Positions 1 to 8,917 of a stretch of 16,814 bases of DNA are shown piece by piece. The translations under genes and the position numbers were made by a program. Positions within the stretch are counted from its first letter, which is position 1. Each line of letters begins with the position of its first letter. Source of the stretch: JAQIBY01 sp964527535 (GTDB taxonomy: Bacteria > Bacteroidota > Bacteroidia > Bacteroidales > ML635J-15); assembly GCA_964527535.1 (NCBI GenBank), contig CAZGPW010000067.1:1-16814 (forward strand), given 5' to 3'. The notes beneath the pieces were generated by a model, which had not been told where the DNA came from, searched no databases, and was given only the letters and a program-made list of their open reading frames with translations.

Positions 1-2259
1 AGATTGTGTCCTATTGAAACTCCTGAAGGACCAAATATTGGTCTGATCTCATCCCTTTGTGTTTATACAAAAATTAATGAACTCGGGTTCATTGAAACAC
101 CATACCGTAAAGTTGAAGATCAACAAGTAAGGCTCAAAGACGACATTCTTTACCTCAGTGCCGAAGAAGAAGAAAATCACGTTATTGCACAGGCAAATGC
201 CCCCATTGATGATGAAGGAATTTTTCAATCCGATAAAATCAGGGTTCGCCACGATGGTGAATATGCTGTAACTGAACCAAACAGCATACAGCTCATGGAT
301 GTTGCTCCAAATCAGATTGCATCCATTGCAGCATCGCTTATCCCTTTCCTGGAACACGATGATGCAAACCGGGCACTTATGGGATCTAACATGATGAGAC
401 AAGCCACCCCCCTTATCAAGAATGAAGCTCCTATTGTGGGAACAGGGATCGAAGAAGGCGTAGCCAGAGATTCACGATTACTGATTATTGCAGAAGGAAA
501 TGGTGTGGTAAAATATGTTGATGCTGAGAAAATTGTTATTAAGTATAACCGCACCGAGGAAGAAATATTTGCTTCTTTTAGTGACGATATTGTAACTTAT
601 TATTTAACCAAATTTCAAAAAACAAATCAAAACAGCAACGTCAACATAAGGCCCATTGTCAGAAAAGGAGATAAAGTCCAGAAAGGTACCGTCATGACCG
701 AAGGATATGCAACGGTAGGAGGCGAACTTGCACTTGGCCGTAATTTGAAAGTGGCATTTATGCCCTGGAAAGGCTATAACTTTGAGGATGCCGTTGTGAT
801 TTCTGACCGCCTTGTCCGGGATGATGTCTTTACATCAGTACACATTGAGGAATATCAACTTGATGTGAGGGATACAAAACGAGGCCTTGAGGAATTGACT
901 GCGGACATTCCAAACGTTAGTGAATCGGCAACTAGAAACCTTGATGATAACGGTATTATCCGTATTGGTGCAAATGTGAAAGCCGGGGATATTATGATCG
1001 GTAAAATTACACCAAAAGGTGAATCCGACCCTTCTCCGGAAGAAAAATTGTTGCGTGCTATTTTTGGAGATAAAGCAGGTGATGTAAAAGATGCTTCATT
1101 AAAAGCATCTCCTTCGACTTCCGGTGTAGTGGTTGATAAAAAGTTGTTTTCAAAAACTTACAAAGACAAAAAGACAAGAAATCAGGAAAAAATACTGATT
1201 GAAAACATTGACAATGAATTCAAACAGGAAGCCGAAAAACTCAAATCCAAATTGCTGGATAAATTGTTTACTGTCGTCAATGGGAAAACTTCACAGGGAG
1301 TAAAAGACAATTTCGGTGCTGTCCTTATTCCCAAAGGCAAAAAATTTACACTGAAAGGCCTTTCAGCAATAGATTTTCTTGATGTCAAACCAACCAAATG
1401 GACAACTGATAAAAAGAAAAACGTAATCATAGAAAAGATTTTGCAAAATTACCTCATTGAATATAAAAATTTAGAGGGAATATACAGGCGCAAATCTTTG
1501 AACATTACCATTGGAGATGAATTGCCAAGTGGTATTGTGCAGATGGCAAAAGTTTACCTGGCTAAAAAACGCGTTATTAAAGTGGGTGATAAAGTAGCAG
1601 GACGGCATGGAAATAAAGGTATCATTGCCAGGATTGTAAGGCAGGAAGACATGCCTTTCCTCAAAGATGGAACCCCTGTTGATTTGGTACTAAACCCACT
1701 TGGTGTGCCGTCACGTATGAACCTGGGACAAATATACGAAACTGTCCTTGGCTGGGCTGGTGAAAAACTAGGCATGAAATTTTCAACACCGATTTTTGAT
1801 GGCGCAACCCTGGATCAAATCAATGAATTTACAGATAAAGCCGATTTACCAAGGTATGGCAAAACCCATATTTATGATGGTGAAACCGGTGAGAAGTTTG
1901 ACCAGCCGGCTACCGTTGGTGTGATATACATGCTTAAACTTGGCCATATGGTTGACGACAAAATGCATTCCCGTTCTATTGGCCCCTATTCACTAATTAC
2001 ACAACAACCACTAGGTGGTAAAGCCCAATTTGGTGGTCAGCGTTTTGGTGAAATGGAAGTTTGGGCACTCGAAGCATTCGGGGCTGCTCATACCTTGAGG
2101 GAAATACTTACGGTAAAATCCGATGATGTGAAAGGGCGTGCCAAAACTTACGAATCAATCGTAAAAGGAACACCCATGCCAACACCCGGTATTCCGGAAT
2201 CACTGAATGTCCTTATTCATGAGCTTCAGGGCTTGTGTCTCAATTTTGAAATGAATTAA
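1..2259 (+). CDS. rpoB: RNA polymerase beta subunit, 3' part (5' end outside window)
   Basis: Beta subunit of DNA-dependent RNA polymerase, which with beta' forms the catalytic cleft. The reading frame is open at base 1, so this is the C-terminal 752 residues. It begins just before the PIETPEGPNIGL motif, which matches rifampicin cluster II (about residues 560-572 in E. coli numbering). Rif cluster I and the N-terminal lobes therefore lie upstream of the window. Visible landmarks are the KGYNFEDAVVIS block (FED at 781-789), the GRHGNKG motif near 1600-1620, and the C-terminal GGKAQFGGQRFGEMEVWALEA anchor near 2014-2076. The TTG at base 4 is an internal leucine codon, not a start. The C-terminus (PTPGIPESLNVLIHELQG) is the form usual in Bacteroidota. 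The stop is 28 bp before the rpoC ATG, as in the standard rpoBC operon. Identity is certain. Confidence 0.98.
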   Translation, partial: RLCPIETPEGPNIGLISSLCVYTKINELGFIETPYRKVEDQQVRLKDDILYLSAEEEENHVIAQANAPIDDEGIFQSDKIRVRHDGEYAVTEPNSIQLMDVAPNQIASIAASLIPFLEHDDANRALMGSNMMRQATPLIKNEAPIVGTGIEEGVARDSRLLIIAEGNGVVKYVDAEKIVIKYNRTEEEIFASFSDDIVTYYLTKFQKTNQNSNVNIRPIVRKGDKVQKGTVMTEGYATVGGELALGRNLKVAFMPWKGYNFEDAVVISDRLVRDDVFTSVHIEEYQLDVRDTKRGLEELTADIPNVSESATRNLDDNGIIRIGANVKAGDIMIGKITPKGESDPSPEEKLLRAIFGDKAGDVKDASLKASPSTSGVVVDKKLFSKTYKDKKTRNQEKILIENIDNEFKQEAEKLKSKLLDKLFTVVNGKTSQGVKDNFGAVLIPKGKKFTLKGLSAIDFLDVKPTKWTTDKKKNVIIEKILQNYLIEYKNLEGIYRRKSLNITIGDELPSGIVQMAKVYLAKKRVIKVGDKVAGRHGNKGIIARIVRQEDMPFLKDGTPVDLVLNPLGVPSRMNLGQIYETVLGWAGEKLGMKFSTPIFDGATLDQINEFTDKADLPRYGKTHIYDGETGEKFDQPATVGVIYMLKLGHMVDDKMHSRSIGPYSLITQQPLGGKAQFGGQRFGEMEVWALEAFGAAHTLREILTVKSDDVKGRAKTYESIVKGTPMPTPGIPESLNVLIHELQGLCLNFEMN

Positions 2260-2287
2260 TTGTGTATTTATTTAATTGATCAGATAT

Positions 2288-5200
2288 ATGGCTTTCCAAA
2301 AAGACAAGAAAGTTACCAGTAACTTTGACAAATTATCCATCAGCTTAGCTTCACCCGAAGATATTCTGGATCGCTCTAGTGGTGAAGTGACAAAACCGGA
2401 AACCATCAATTACCGGACATACAAACCGGAAAGGGATGGCTTGTTTTGTGAACGCATTTTTGGACCGGTAAAAGATTTTGAATGTCATTGTGGAAAATAC
2501 AAAGGCATCCGGTACAAGGGAATTGTGTGTGATCGCTGTGGCGTAGAGGTAACCGAGAAAAAAGTGCGCAGAGAGCGTATGGGACATATAAAACTTGAAG
2601 TTCCCGTTGCTCATATTTGGTATTTCCGTTCGCTACCAAACAAAATTGGTTATTTGCTTGGGTTGCCTACCAAAAAATTGGATACCATTGTATATTATGA
2701 AAAATATGTGGTTATACAGCCAGGCATTAAAGAAAAAGATGGTTTAAAGACACTTGATTTTTTAACAGAAGAAGAATATCTGGATATCATTGATGCCCTC
2801 CCCTCCGGAAACCAGATGCTTGAAGATGATGACCCCAACAAGTTCATCGCTAAAATGGGTGCTGATGCCATATTTGAACTCCTCAGCAGAGTTGACCTGG
2901 ATGATTTGTCGTTCAGCTTAAGGGACAAAGCCAATAAGGAGACCTCCCAACAACGTAAAAATGAAGCACTCAAACGACTGAATGTGGTAGAAGCATTCAG
3001 GGCATCCAAAGAAAAAAACAAACCTGAATGGATGATCATAAGGGTTATCCCCATTATACCTCCTGAACTCAGGCCGCTTGTTCCTTTAGATGGCGGCAGG
3101 TTTGCTACTTCCGACCTTAATGATCTTTACCGTCGCGTTATCATCAGAAACAACAGGCTTAAACGGCTTATGATTATCAAAGCCCCTGAAGTTATCCTGC
3201 GTAATGAAAAGCGCATGCTCCAGGAATCCGTTGACAGCTTATTCGATAATTCACGTAAATCCAACGCCGTTAAAACGGATGCAAACAGGCCCCTGAAATC
3301 GCTCAGTGACAGCCTAAAGGGCAAACAAGGACGGTTCCGTCAAAACCTGCTTGGAAAACGTGTCGATTATTCAGCACGTTCTGTGATTGTTGTCGGACCG
3401 GAATTGAAACTCCATGAATGTGGTTTGCCAAAAGATATGGCGGCCGAACTGTATAAGCCTTTTGTGATTAGAAAATTGATTGAAAGGGGAATTGTAAAAA
3501 CAGTTAAATCTGCAAAAAAAATTGTTGACCGCAGAGACCCTGTGATCTGGGATATCCTGGAAAATGTACTCAAAGGTCATCCGGTTATGCTTAACCGCGC
3601 ACCTACGCTTCACCGCCTTGGCATTCAGGCCTTTCAACCAAAACTGATTGAAGGAAAAGCCATTCAGCTTCATCCCCTTGCATGTACAGCATTTAATGCT
3701 GACTTTGATGGTGATCAGATGGCAGTACATTTGCCCCTTGGCAATACTGCAATCTTAGAAGCACAAATGCTTATGCTGGCTTCTCATAACATTCTTAATC
3801 CGGCCAATGGAGCTCCCATTACCGTGCCCTCGCAGGACATGGTGCTCGGATTATATTATATTACAAAAGCACGAAAAGGCTCAAAAGGCGAAGGCCTGAC
3901 TTTCTACTCGCCTGAAGAGGTGAAAATTGCCTACAACGAAAAGGAAATAGCACTCAGCGCTATCATTAACGTTCGTGTTGAAGAAGTTGATAAGAATGGA
4001 AAAAATAAAAAGAATATAATTGAAACAACAACCGGCAGGGTGTTGTTTAATGACATTGTGCCCAAAGAAGTCGGTTTTATCAATGAGTTGCTAACCAAAA
4101 AATCTGTACGCGGCATCATTGCCAATGTCCTGGATAAGACAAATACAGCCACCACTGCTGACTTTCTTGATGACATAAAACATATGGGATTCAACATGGC
4201 CTACAAAGGTGGACTCTCATTTAATCTTGATGATGTAATCATCCCCGATGAGAAAGAAAACATGATACAGGAAGGCTATCAGCAGGTTGATGAAGTACTG
4301 AATAATTACAACATGGGTTTCATTACCAACAACGAAAGGTACAATCAGATCATTGATATCTGGACGCATACAAATGCAAAACTTACACAATTGGTAATGA
4401 ACAATTTATCAAAAGATAACAAAGGGTTCAATCCTGTTTACATGATGCTGGATTCCGGAGCTCGTGGTTCCAAAGAGCAGATACGTCAGTTATGTGGTAT
4501 GCGTGGATTGATGGCTAAACCTCAAAAATCTGCAGGCTCGGGGCAACAAATTATTGAGAATCCGATCCTCGCCAATTTTAAAGAAGGTTTATCTGTACTC
4601 GAATATTTTATTTCTACACACGGTGCCCGAAAAGGACTTGCTGACACCGCCCTCAAAACGGCTGATGCAGGTTACCTTACCAGGCGCCTTGTTGATGTTT
4701 GCCAGGATGTGGTTATTTCAGAACCCGATTGCGGCACATTGAGAGGCATTGTAGCCACCGCTATCAAAAAGAACGAAGAGATTGTGGAATCTCTTTACGA
4801 CCGTATTCTGGGGCGCACTACGGTACACGATGTTTACCACCCGCAAACCGGAGAACTCATAATTAAATCAGGAGAACAAATTATCGGAAAAATCGCACAA
4901 ACCATTGAAGATTCTCCCATCGAAGAAGTGGAGATCAGATCCGTATTGACTTGTGAATCCAGGCGGGGAGTTTGTGCTAAATGCTATGGCCGCAACCTCG
5001 CTACTTCAAGGATGGTTCAGAAAGGCGAGTCCGTTGGCGTGATTGCAGCCCAGTCGATTGGAGAACCAGGAACACAGCTTACGTTGAGAACATTCCATGT
5101 TGGTGGTGTGGCTGGGAACATTGCTGCAGAATCATCCATTACCGCCAAATATGATGGACGATTAGAGATTGATGAACTCCGTACCGTAACATACAAAGAA

Positions 5201-6586
5201 GTGGAAGGAGCAGAAGTTGACATTGTCATCGGCCGCATGGCTGAAATGAAAATTGTGGATGACAATACCGGTATTACTCTCATGGCAAGTAACATTCCCT
5301 ATGGAGCCAAATTGTTTGTTAAAAACAATCAGAAAATCAAAAAAGACACCAATATTTGTGAATGGGACCCGTTTAATGCTACCATTGTTTGCGAAAAGAA
5401 AGGTATTGCAAGATTCAAAAATCTGATTGAGGGAATTACATATCAGGAAGATGCTGATGAGCAAACAGGATTCAGGGAAAAAGTAATCACAGAAACAAAA
5501 GATAAGAAAAAGAACCCTGAAGTGGCAATCGTCTCTGAAAAAGATGAAGATAAGGTACTCAAAAATTATAACCTGCCCGTTGGAGCACATTTGGCTGTTA
5601 AGGAAGGGGACAAACTCGTTCCCGGTCAAACCATCGCAAAAATACCCCGTAACGTTAGCAAAGGTGGTGACATTACAGGTGGATTACCGCGTGTTACCGA
5701 GCTTTTTGAGGCACGTAATCCCTCTAATCCGGCGGTCGTCTCTGAAATTAACGGTCAGGTAGAATTTGGTAAAATCAAACGGGGTAATCGTGAGATCATC
5801 ATTACTTCCAAAGATGGTGATGTAAAAAAATACCTTGTCCCCCTTACAAAACAGATCCTTGTTCAGGAAGGCGATTACATCAGGGCGGGAACATCCTTGT
5901 CTGATGGCGTCATTACTCCTGCAGACATCCTTAATATTGAAGGACCGACAAAAGTTCAGGAATACATTGTCAATGAAGTACAGGAAGTGTACAGGCTGCA
6001 AGGTGTTAAAATCAATGATAAACACTTTGAAGTAGTGGTCAGACAAATGATGCGGAAAGTCATTATTGAAGACCCCGGTGATACACAATTCCTGGAAAAA
6101 CAAATTGTTGATAAATGGAAGTTCCGCGAAGTGAACGATGAAATTTACGGTATGCAGGTTATTGAAGACAATGGTGATTCAGCCAATCTGAAAGCAGGAC
6201 AAATCATTACTGCACGCAGACTTCGGGATGAAAATTCACACCTCAAACGTCGTGACCTTATGATTGTAAAGGCCAGGCCGGCTGTGCCTGCAACATCAAG
6301 GCAGGCACTTCAGGGAATCACCCGGGCAGCCCTGCAAACAGAAAGCTTCATGTCTGCTGCTTCATTCCAGGAAACAAACAAAGTACTGAACGAAGCAGCC
6401 ATTAATGGCAAGGATGATAAGCTGTTAGGATTGAAAGAAAATGTGATTGTCGGTCATTTGATTCCTGCTGGCAGCGGATTAAGAGAATATGACAAAATAC
6501 TTGTCGGAAGCAAATCTGAATTGCAAAAACTGCAGGAAAGCACAGAAACAAAAGATGATTCCGAATCAACCACTGAAAACATATAA
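2288..6586 (+). CDS. rpoC: RNA polymerase beta' subunit
   Basis: Largest subunit of RNA polymerase, 1432 residues, carrying the catalytic Mg-binding loop. I chose ATG 2288 (MAFQKDKK) over the in-frame TTG at 2276 because Bacteroidota RpoC proteins start MAF-K. The N-terminal zinc ribbon is present (C66, C68, C81, C84). The catalytic NADFDGDQ loop is at residues 470-477 (D472, D474, D476). The second zinc site is C815, C889, C896 and C899. The trigger-loop segment GEPGTQLTLRTFHVGG lies at about 925-940. Between it and TGGLPRVTELFEAR (from about 1130) sits an insertion of roughly 185 residues, placed like the E. coli SI3 trigger-loop insert. The C-terminal tail is acidic and polar. The gene follows rpoB by 28 bp and precedes the DUF3467 gene by 6 bp, so the three are almost surely cotranscribed from a promoter outside the window. 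Confidence 0.98.
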   Translation: MAFQKDKKVTSNFDKLSISLASPEDILDRSSGEVTKPETINYRTYKPERDGLFCERIFGPVKDFECHCGKYKGIRYKGIVCDRCGVEVTEKKVRRERMGHIKLEVPVAHIWYFRSLPNKIGYLLGLPTKKLDTIVYYEKYVVIQPGIKEKDGLKTLDFLTEEEYLDIIDALPSGNQMLEDDDPNKFIAKMGADAIFELLSRVDLDDLSFSLRDKANKETSQQRKNEALKRLNVVEAFRASKEKNKPEWMIIRVIPIIPPELRPLVPLDGGRFATSDLNDLYRRVIIRNNRLKRLMIIKAPEVILRNEKRMLQESVDSLFDNSRKSNAVKTDANRPLKSLSDSLKGKQGRFRQNLLGKRVDYSARSVIVVGPELKLHECGLPKDMAAELYKPFVIRKLIERGIVKTVKSAKKIVDRRDPVIWDILENVLKGHPVMLNRAPTLHRLGIQAFQPKLIEGKAIQLHPLACTAFNADFDGDQMAVHLPLGNTAILEAQMLMLASHNILNPANGAPITVPSQDMVLGLYYITKARKGSKGEGLTFYSPEEVKIAYNEKEIALSAIINVRVEEVDKNGKNKKNIIETTTGRVLFNDIVPKEVGFINELLTKKSVRGIIANVLDKTNTATTADFLDDIKHMGFNMAYKGGLSFNLDDVIIPDEKENMIQEGYQQVDEVLNNYNMGFITNNERYNQIIDIWTHTNAKLTQLVMNNLSKDNKGFNPVYMMLDSGARGSKEQIRQLCGMRGLMAKPQKSAGSGQQIIENPILANFKEGLSVLEYFISTHGARKGLADTALKTADAGYLTRRLVDVCQDVVISEPDCGTLRGIVATAIKKNEEIVESLYDRILGRTTVHDVYHPQTGELIIKSGEQIIGKIAQTIEDSPIEEVEIRSVLTCESRRGVCAKCYGRNLATSRMVQKGESVGVIAAQSIGEPGTQLTLRTFHVGGVAGNIAAESSITAKYDGRLEIDELRTVTYKEVEGAEVDIVIGRMAEMKIVDDNTGITLMASNIPYGAKLFVKNNQKIKKDTNICEWDPFNATIVCEKKGIARFKNLIEGITYQEDADEQTGFREKVITETKDKKKNPEVAIVSEKDEDKVLKNYNLPVGAHLAVKEGDKLVPGQTIAKIPRNVSKGGDITGGLPRVTELFEARNPSNPAVVSEINGQVEFGKIKRGNREIIITSKDGDVKKYLVPLTKQILVQEGDYIRAGTSLSDGVITPADILNIEGPTKVQEYIVNEVQEVYRLQGVKINDKHFEVVVRQMMRKVIIEDPGDTQFLEKQIVDKWKFREVNDEIYGMQVIEDNGDSANLKAGQIITARRLRDENSHLKRRDLMIVKARPAVPATSRQALQGITRAALQTESFMSAASFQETNKVLNEAAINGKDDKLLGLKENVIVGHLIPAGSGLREYDKILVGSKSELQKLQESTETKDDSESTTENI

Positions 6587-6592
6587 TATACT

Positions 6593-6916
6593 ATGGAACA
6601 GCAACAAGACAAAAATAAACAGTTGAATATTGAATTGGATGAAAAAGCAGCACAGGGTACATATGCAAACCTGGCTGTCATTTCTCATTCCAGCTCTGAA
6701 TTTATCGTTGATTTTATCCGAATTATGCCAGGGGTGCCGAAAGCACCTGTAAAATCCAGGATTATTCTTACGCCTGAACATGCCAAACGATTGATGAATG
6801 CCCTTCAGGGAAACATCAAAAAATATGAAAGCACCCACGGTGAGATTAAAATCAAAGGCGGACATACACCTCCCAAAATGCCTATGAATTTTGGCGGGCC
6901 TACGGCTGAAGCATAA
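6593..6916 (+). CDS. DUF3467 family protein downstream of rpoC
   Basis: Small protein of 107 residues with no signal peptide or membrane segment, so probably cytosolic. The N-terminus is rich in Gln, Lys and Asp. The central part contains YANLAVISHSSSEFIVDFIRI, then a MPGVPKAPVKSRIILTPEHAKRLMNAL block, and ends in a Gly/Pro-rich tail. The strand pattern followed by TPEHAKRL fits the DUF3467 family, whose function I do not know. In Bacteroidota such a gene commonly follows rpoC. Here the ATG is 6 bp after the rpoC stop, so it should be made from the same mRNA as the polymerase subunits. That position suggests, but does not show, a role tied to transcription. The stop codon is only 3 bp from the stop of the convergent asnB gene. 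Confidence 0.9.
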   Translation: MEQQQDKNKQLNIELDEKAAQGTYANLAVISHSSSEFIVDFIRIMPGVPKAPVKSRIILTPEHAKRLMNALQGNIKKYESTHGEIKIKGGHTPPKMPMNFGGPTAEA

Positions 6917-6919
6917 ATC

Positions 6920-8767
6920 TTATTTATTCACACGTTCGAGAAACTGGTGCAGTACAATCAATAACCAAAGCCGGTTGTACAGATAGTCAGTCCCGTTCAT
7001 ATAATTGTCAATCATTTCTTTAACGGGAGGATAACTGATAACCTTGTGTTTTTCTATCACTTCTTTTGACAAATAATTCTTAAAGAGATAGCTGTGATCA
7101 TTGCGCAACCATTTTTTTAATGGCAGTGCAAATCCAGCTTTAGGCCTGTCAAATAATGATTCGGGAACATGTTCATATAAAATCTCTTTTAACAGGTATT
7201 TTTTTGTTTGTCTGTGTACTTTGAGTTTGGGATCCAGGTTGAGTGCAAATTCAACAATGCGATGATCAAGCAAAGGGACTCTGGCTTCAAGGCTATACTT
7301 CATACTTGCCCTGTCCAGTTTTACAAGCAAATCATCTTTCAGGTAATACCGTAAATCAAAAACAGCCTGATTCTCACCGGGAGATAAATTTCTTACAAAA
7401 TAACTGTGATCCTCCTGAAGATTAATCTCTTCAGTAAATGTATCAACCAGTAGTTTATCAATTTCCGCCCGGCTGAAAAAATATTGCTCCTGCGAAAAGA
7501 TATGAGATTTCAATTTGGATTTATTTTCAAAATCAAACAGATGTGAAACACGTTGATGGCGATTTGACATTTTGGATAATCCAAACTTAATAGGTTGCCG
7601 CATTCCCCTCAACAAAGGATTCGAAAGCCGCTTTGCCCATTTGTAAGCACCATAACCGTGAAACAACTCATCTCCGCCATCACCGGATAAGACAACGCTC
7701 ACATCTTTTTTGGCAAATTTGGATATCAACATTGTAGGTATCGCTGATGAATCCGCGTAAGGTTCATCATAATAGTCCAAAATGTCAGGAATCATATCCC
7801 TGGCTTCATCTTTGGAAACAATATGCTCATGATGATTTGTGCCCAGATGTTTTGCAACTTTTCTGGCATATTCAGCTTCATTAAACTCATTTTCCTTAAA
7901 GCCAATTGAGAAAGTGTTGAGTTTTCCTTTTGTATGTTTTTGCGCATAAGCTGTTACCAGGCTTGAATCTATGCCTCCACTTAACAAACTGCCAAAGGGA
8001 ACATCGCTAATCAGCCGGGATTCAACAGAATCATCTATTAATTCAGCCAGCCTGCGTTTAGCATCCTTGTAATTATCTATTACATTTCGCCGTATGGCTC
8101 CTTCAACCATCCAGTATGCTTCAATACGAAGTCCGTTTTCATCAAGAATGCCTAAATGCCCTGATGGAAATTTTCTGATTTTACGGTAAATTGTATTTGG
8201 CTCAGGAATGTAGCCAAGATGTAAATATTCACTGACAGCGAGGCTGTTGATTTTTAAATTTTTCTTTATGTTCTGTACCTGTAATAATGCTTTTAGTTCC
8301 GATGCAAAAACAAAATGCTCCCCATCCCAAAAATAAAACAGGGGTTTTATCCCGATTCTGTCTCTGAATAAATACAATTTTTTTTCCTGCTTATCATAGA
8401 TGGCCAAAGCAAACATGCCGTTTAACTTATTGACAAAGGTAACACCCCATTCTTCGAACGCTTCAATTAAGATTTCTGTATCGCTTTTGGTCCTGAAAGC
8501 AATATCCAGTTCCGCTGCAATATCCCTGAAATTATACACCTCTCCGTTATAAACACAGGTATAACGCCTTGAGTGGGATTCCATGGGTTGGTTTGCATTG
8601 TCAGACAGATCCAGGATGCTCAGCCGTTTATGTGCAATGCCTGCATAACTGTCACAATAATACCCTTCAGCATCGGGCCCCCTGTGCTTTATCGATTCTG
8701 CCATGAGGTGCAATTCTTCCTCGCTGACAAAAGAATCACTTGCATAATATCCGGCTATTCCACACAT
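6920..8767 (-). CDS. asnB: asparagine synthase (glutamine-hydrolysing)
   Basis: Makes asparagine from aspartate, glutamine and ATP in the cytosol; 615 residues. The start MCGIAGYY puts the catalytic Cys at position 2, as class II glutamine amidotransferases require after Met removal, and this fixes the start. Glutaminase-domain motifs follow in order: HRGPD (28-32), R48 in KRLS, YNGEVYN (73-79) and KSDTE (94-98). The C-terminal synthetase domain has the PP-loop SGGIDSS (263-269), LDYYDEPYADSSAIP (about 330-344) and SGDGGDE (361-367). The length is nearer the 600-630-residue AsnB/AsnO type than the 554-residue E. coli AsnB. Some relatives amidate sugars or peptides in polysaccharide clusters, but no such genes lie beside it here, so plain asparagine synthesis is the best call. 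It lies 150 bp downstream of the hydrolase gene with a candidate promoter of its own. Confidence 0.93.
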   Translation of the reverse strand: MCGIAGYYASDSFVSEEELHLMAESIKHRGPDAEGYYCDSYAGIAHKRLSILDLSDNANQPMESHSRRYTCVYNGEVYNFRDIAAELDIAFRTKSDTEILIEAFEEWGVTFVNKLNGMFALAIYDKQEKKLYLFRDRIGIKPLFYFWDGEHFVFASELKALLQVQNIKKNLKINSLAVSEYLHLGYIPEPNTIYRKIRKFPSGHLGILDENGLRIEAYWMVEGAIRRNVIDNYKDAKRRLAELIDDSVESRLISDVPFGSLLSGGIDSSLVTAYAQKHTKGKLNTFSIGFKENEFNEAEYARKVAKHLGTNHHEHIVSKDEARDMIPDILDYYDEPYADSSAIPTMLISKFAKKDVSVVLSGDGGDELFHGYGAYKWAKRLSNPLLRGMRQPIKFGLSKMSNRHQRVSHLFDFENKSKLKSHIFSQEQYFFSRAEIDKLLVDTFTEEINLQEDHSYFVRNLSPGENQAVFDLRYYLKDDLLVKLDRASMKYSLEARVPLLDHRIVEFALNLDPKLKVHRQTKKYLLKEILYEHVPESLFDRPKAGFALPLKKWLRNDHSYLFKNYLSKEVIEKHKVISYPPVKEMIDNYMNGTDYLYNRLWLLIVLHQFLERVNK

Positions 8768-8787
8768 AATATCTTTTTCTTACTGAA

Positions 8788-8795
8788 CAAATGTA
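8788..8795 (-). promoter_or_regulatory. candidate -7 promoter box for asnB
   Basis: On the minus strand the bases read TACATTTG, an exact match to the Bacteroidota sigma-A -7 consensus TAnnTTTG. The box ends 20 bases before the asnB ATG, which would give a leader of about 12-15 nt. A good -33 TTTG is not visible; the best is a TGTT about 18 bases upstream. The 150-bp gap 8768-8917 is otherwise AT-rich, with no ORF, RNA gene or strong terminator that I can see. The motif is short, so chance cannot be excluded. Confidence 0.5.
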
Positions 8796-8917
8796 ATAAA
8801 TATCACAGCATCCGAACATAATTTTCATTTATTTTCCTGAACCAATAATACATTTTTATTGCTGTTTTGTTTTTGATTAAAAATACCTTGCACTCAAATA
8901 CATTTATCAATTTCAAC

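Noticed and set aside
2276..2287. TTG start for rpoC 12 bases upstream
   Set aside because: The ATG at 2288 gives the MAF-K opening typical of Bacteroidota RpoC.
5162..5629. Long antisense open frame (155 codons) inside rpoC
   Set aside because: It lies fully within a conserved rpoC region, has no family resemblance, and is explained as a shadow of rpoC codon use.
8852..8884. Inverted repeat ATTTTTA...TAAAAAT between the hydrolase and asnB
   Set aside because: It is AT-only with a 7-base stem and a 19-base loop in an AT-rich gap, too weak for a terminator.
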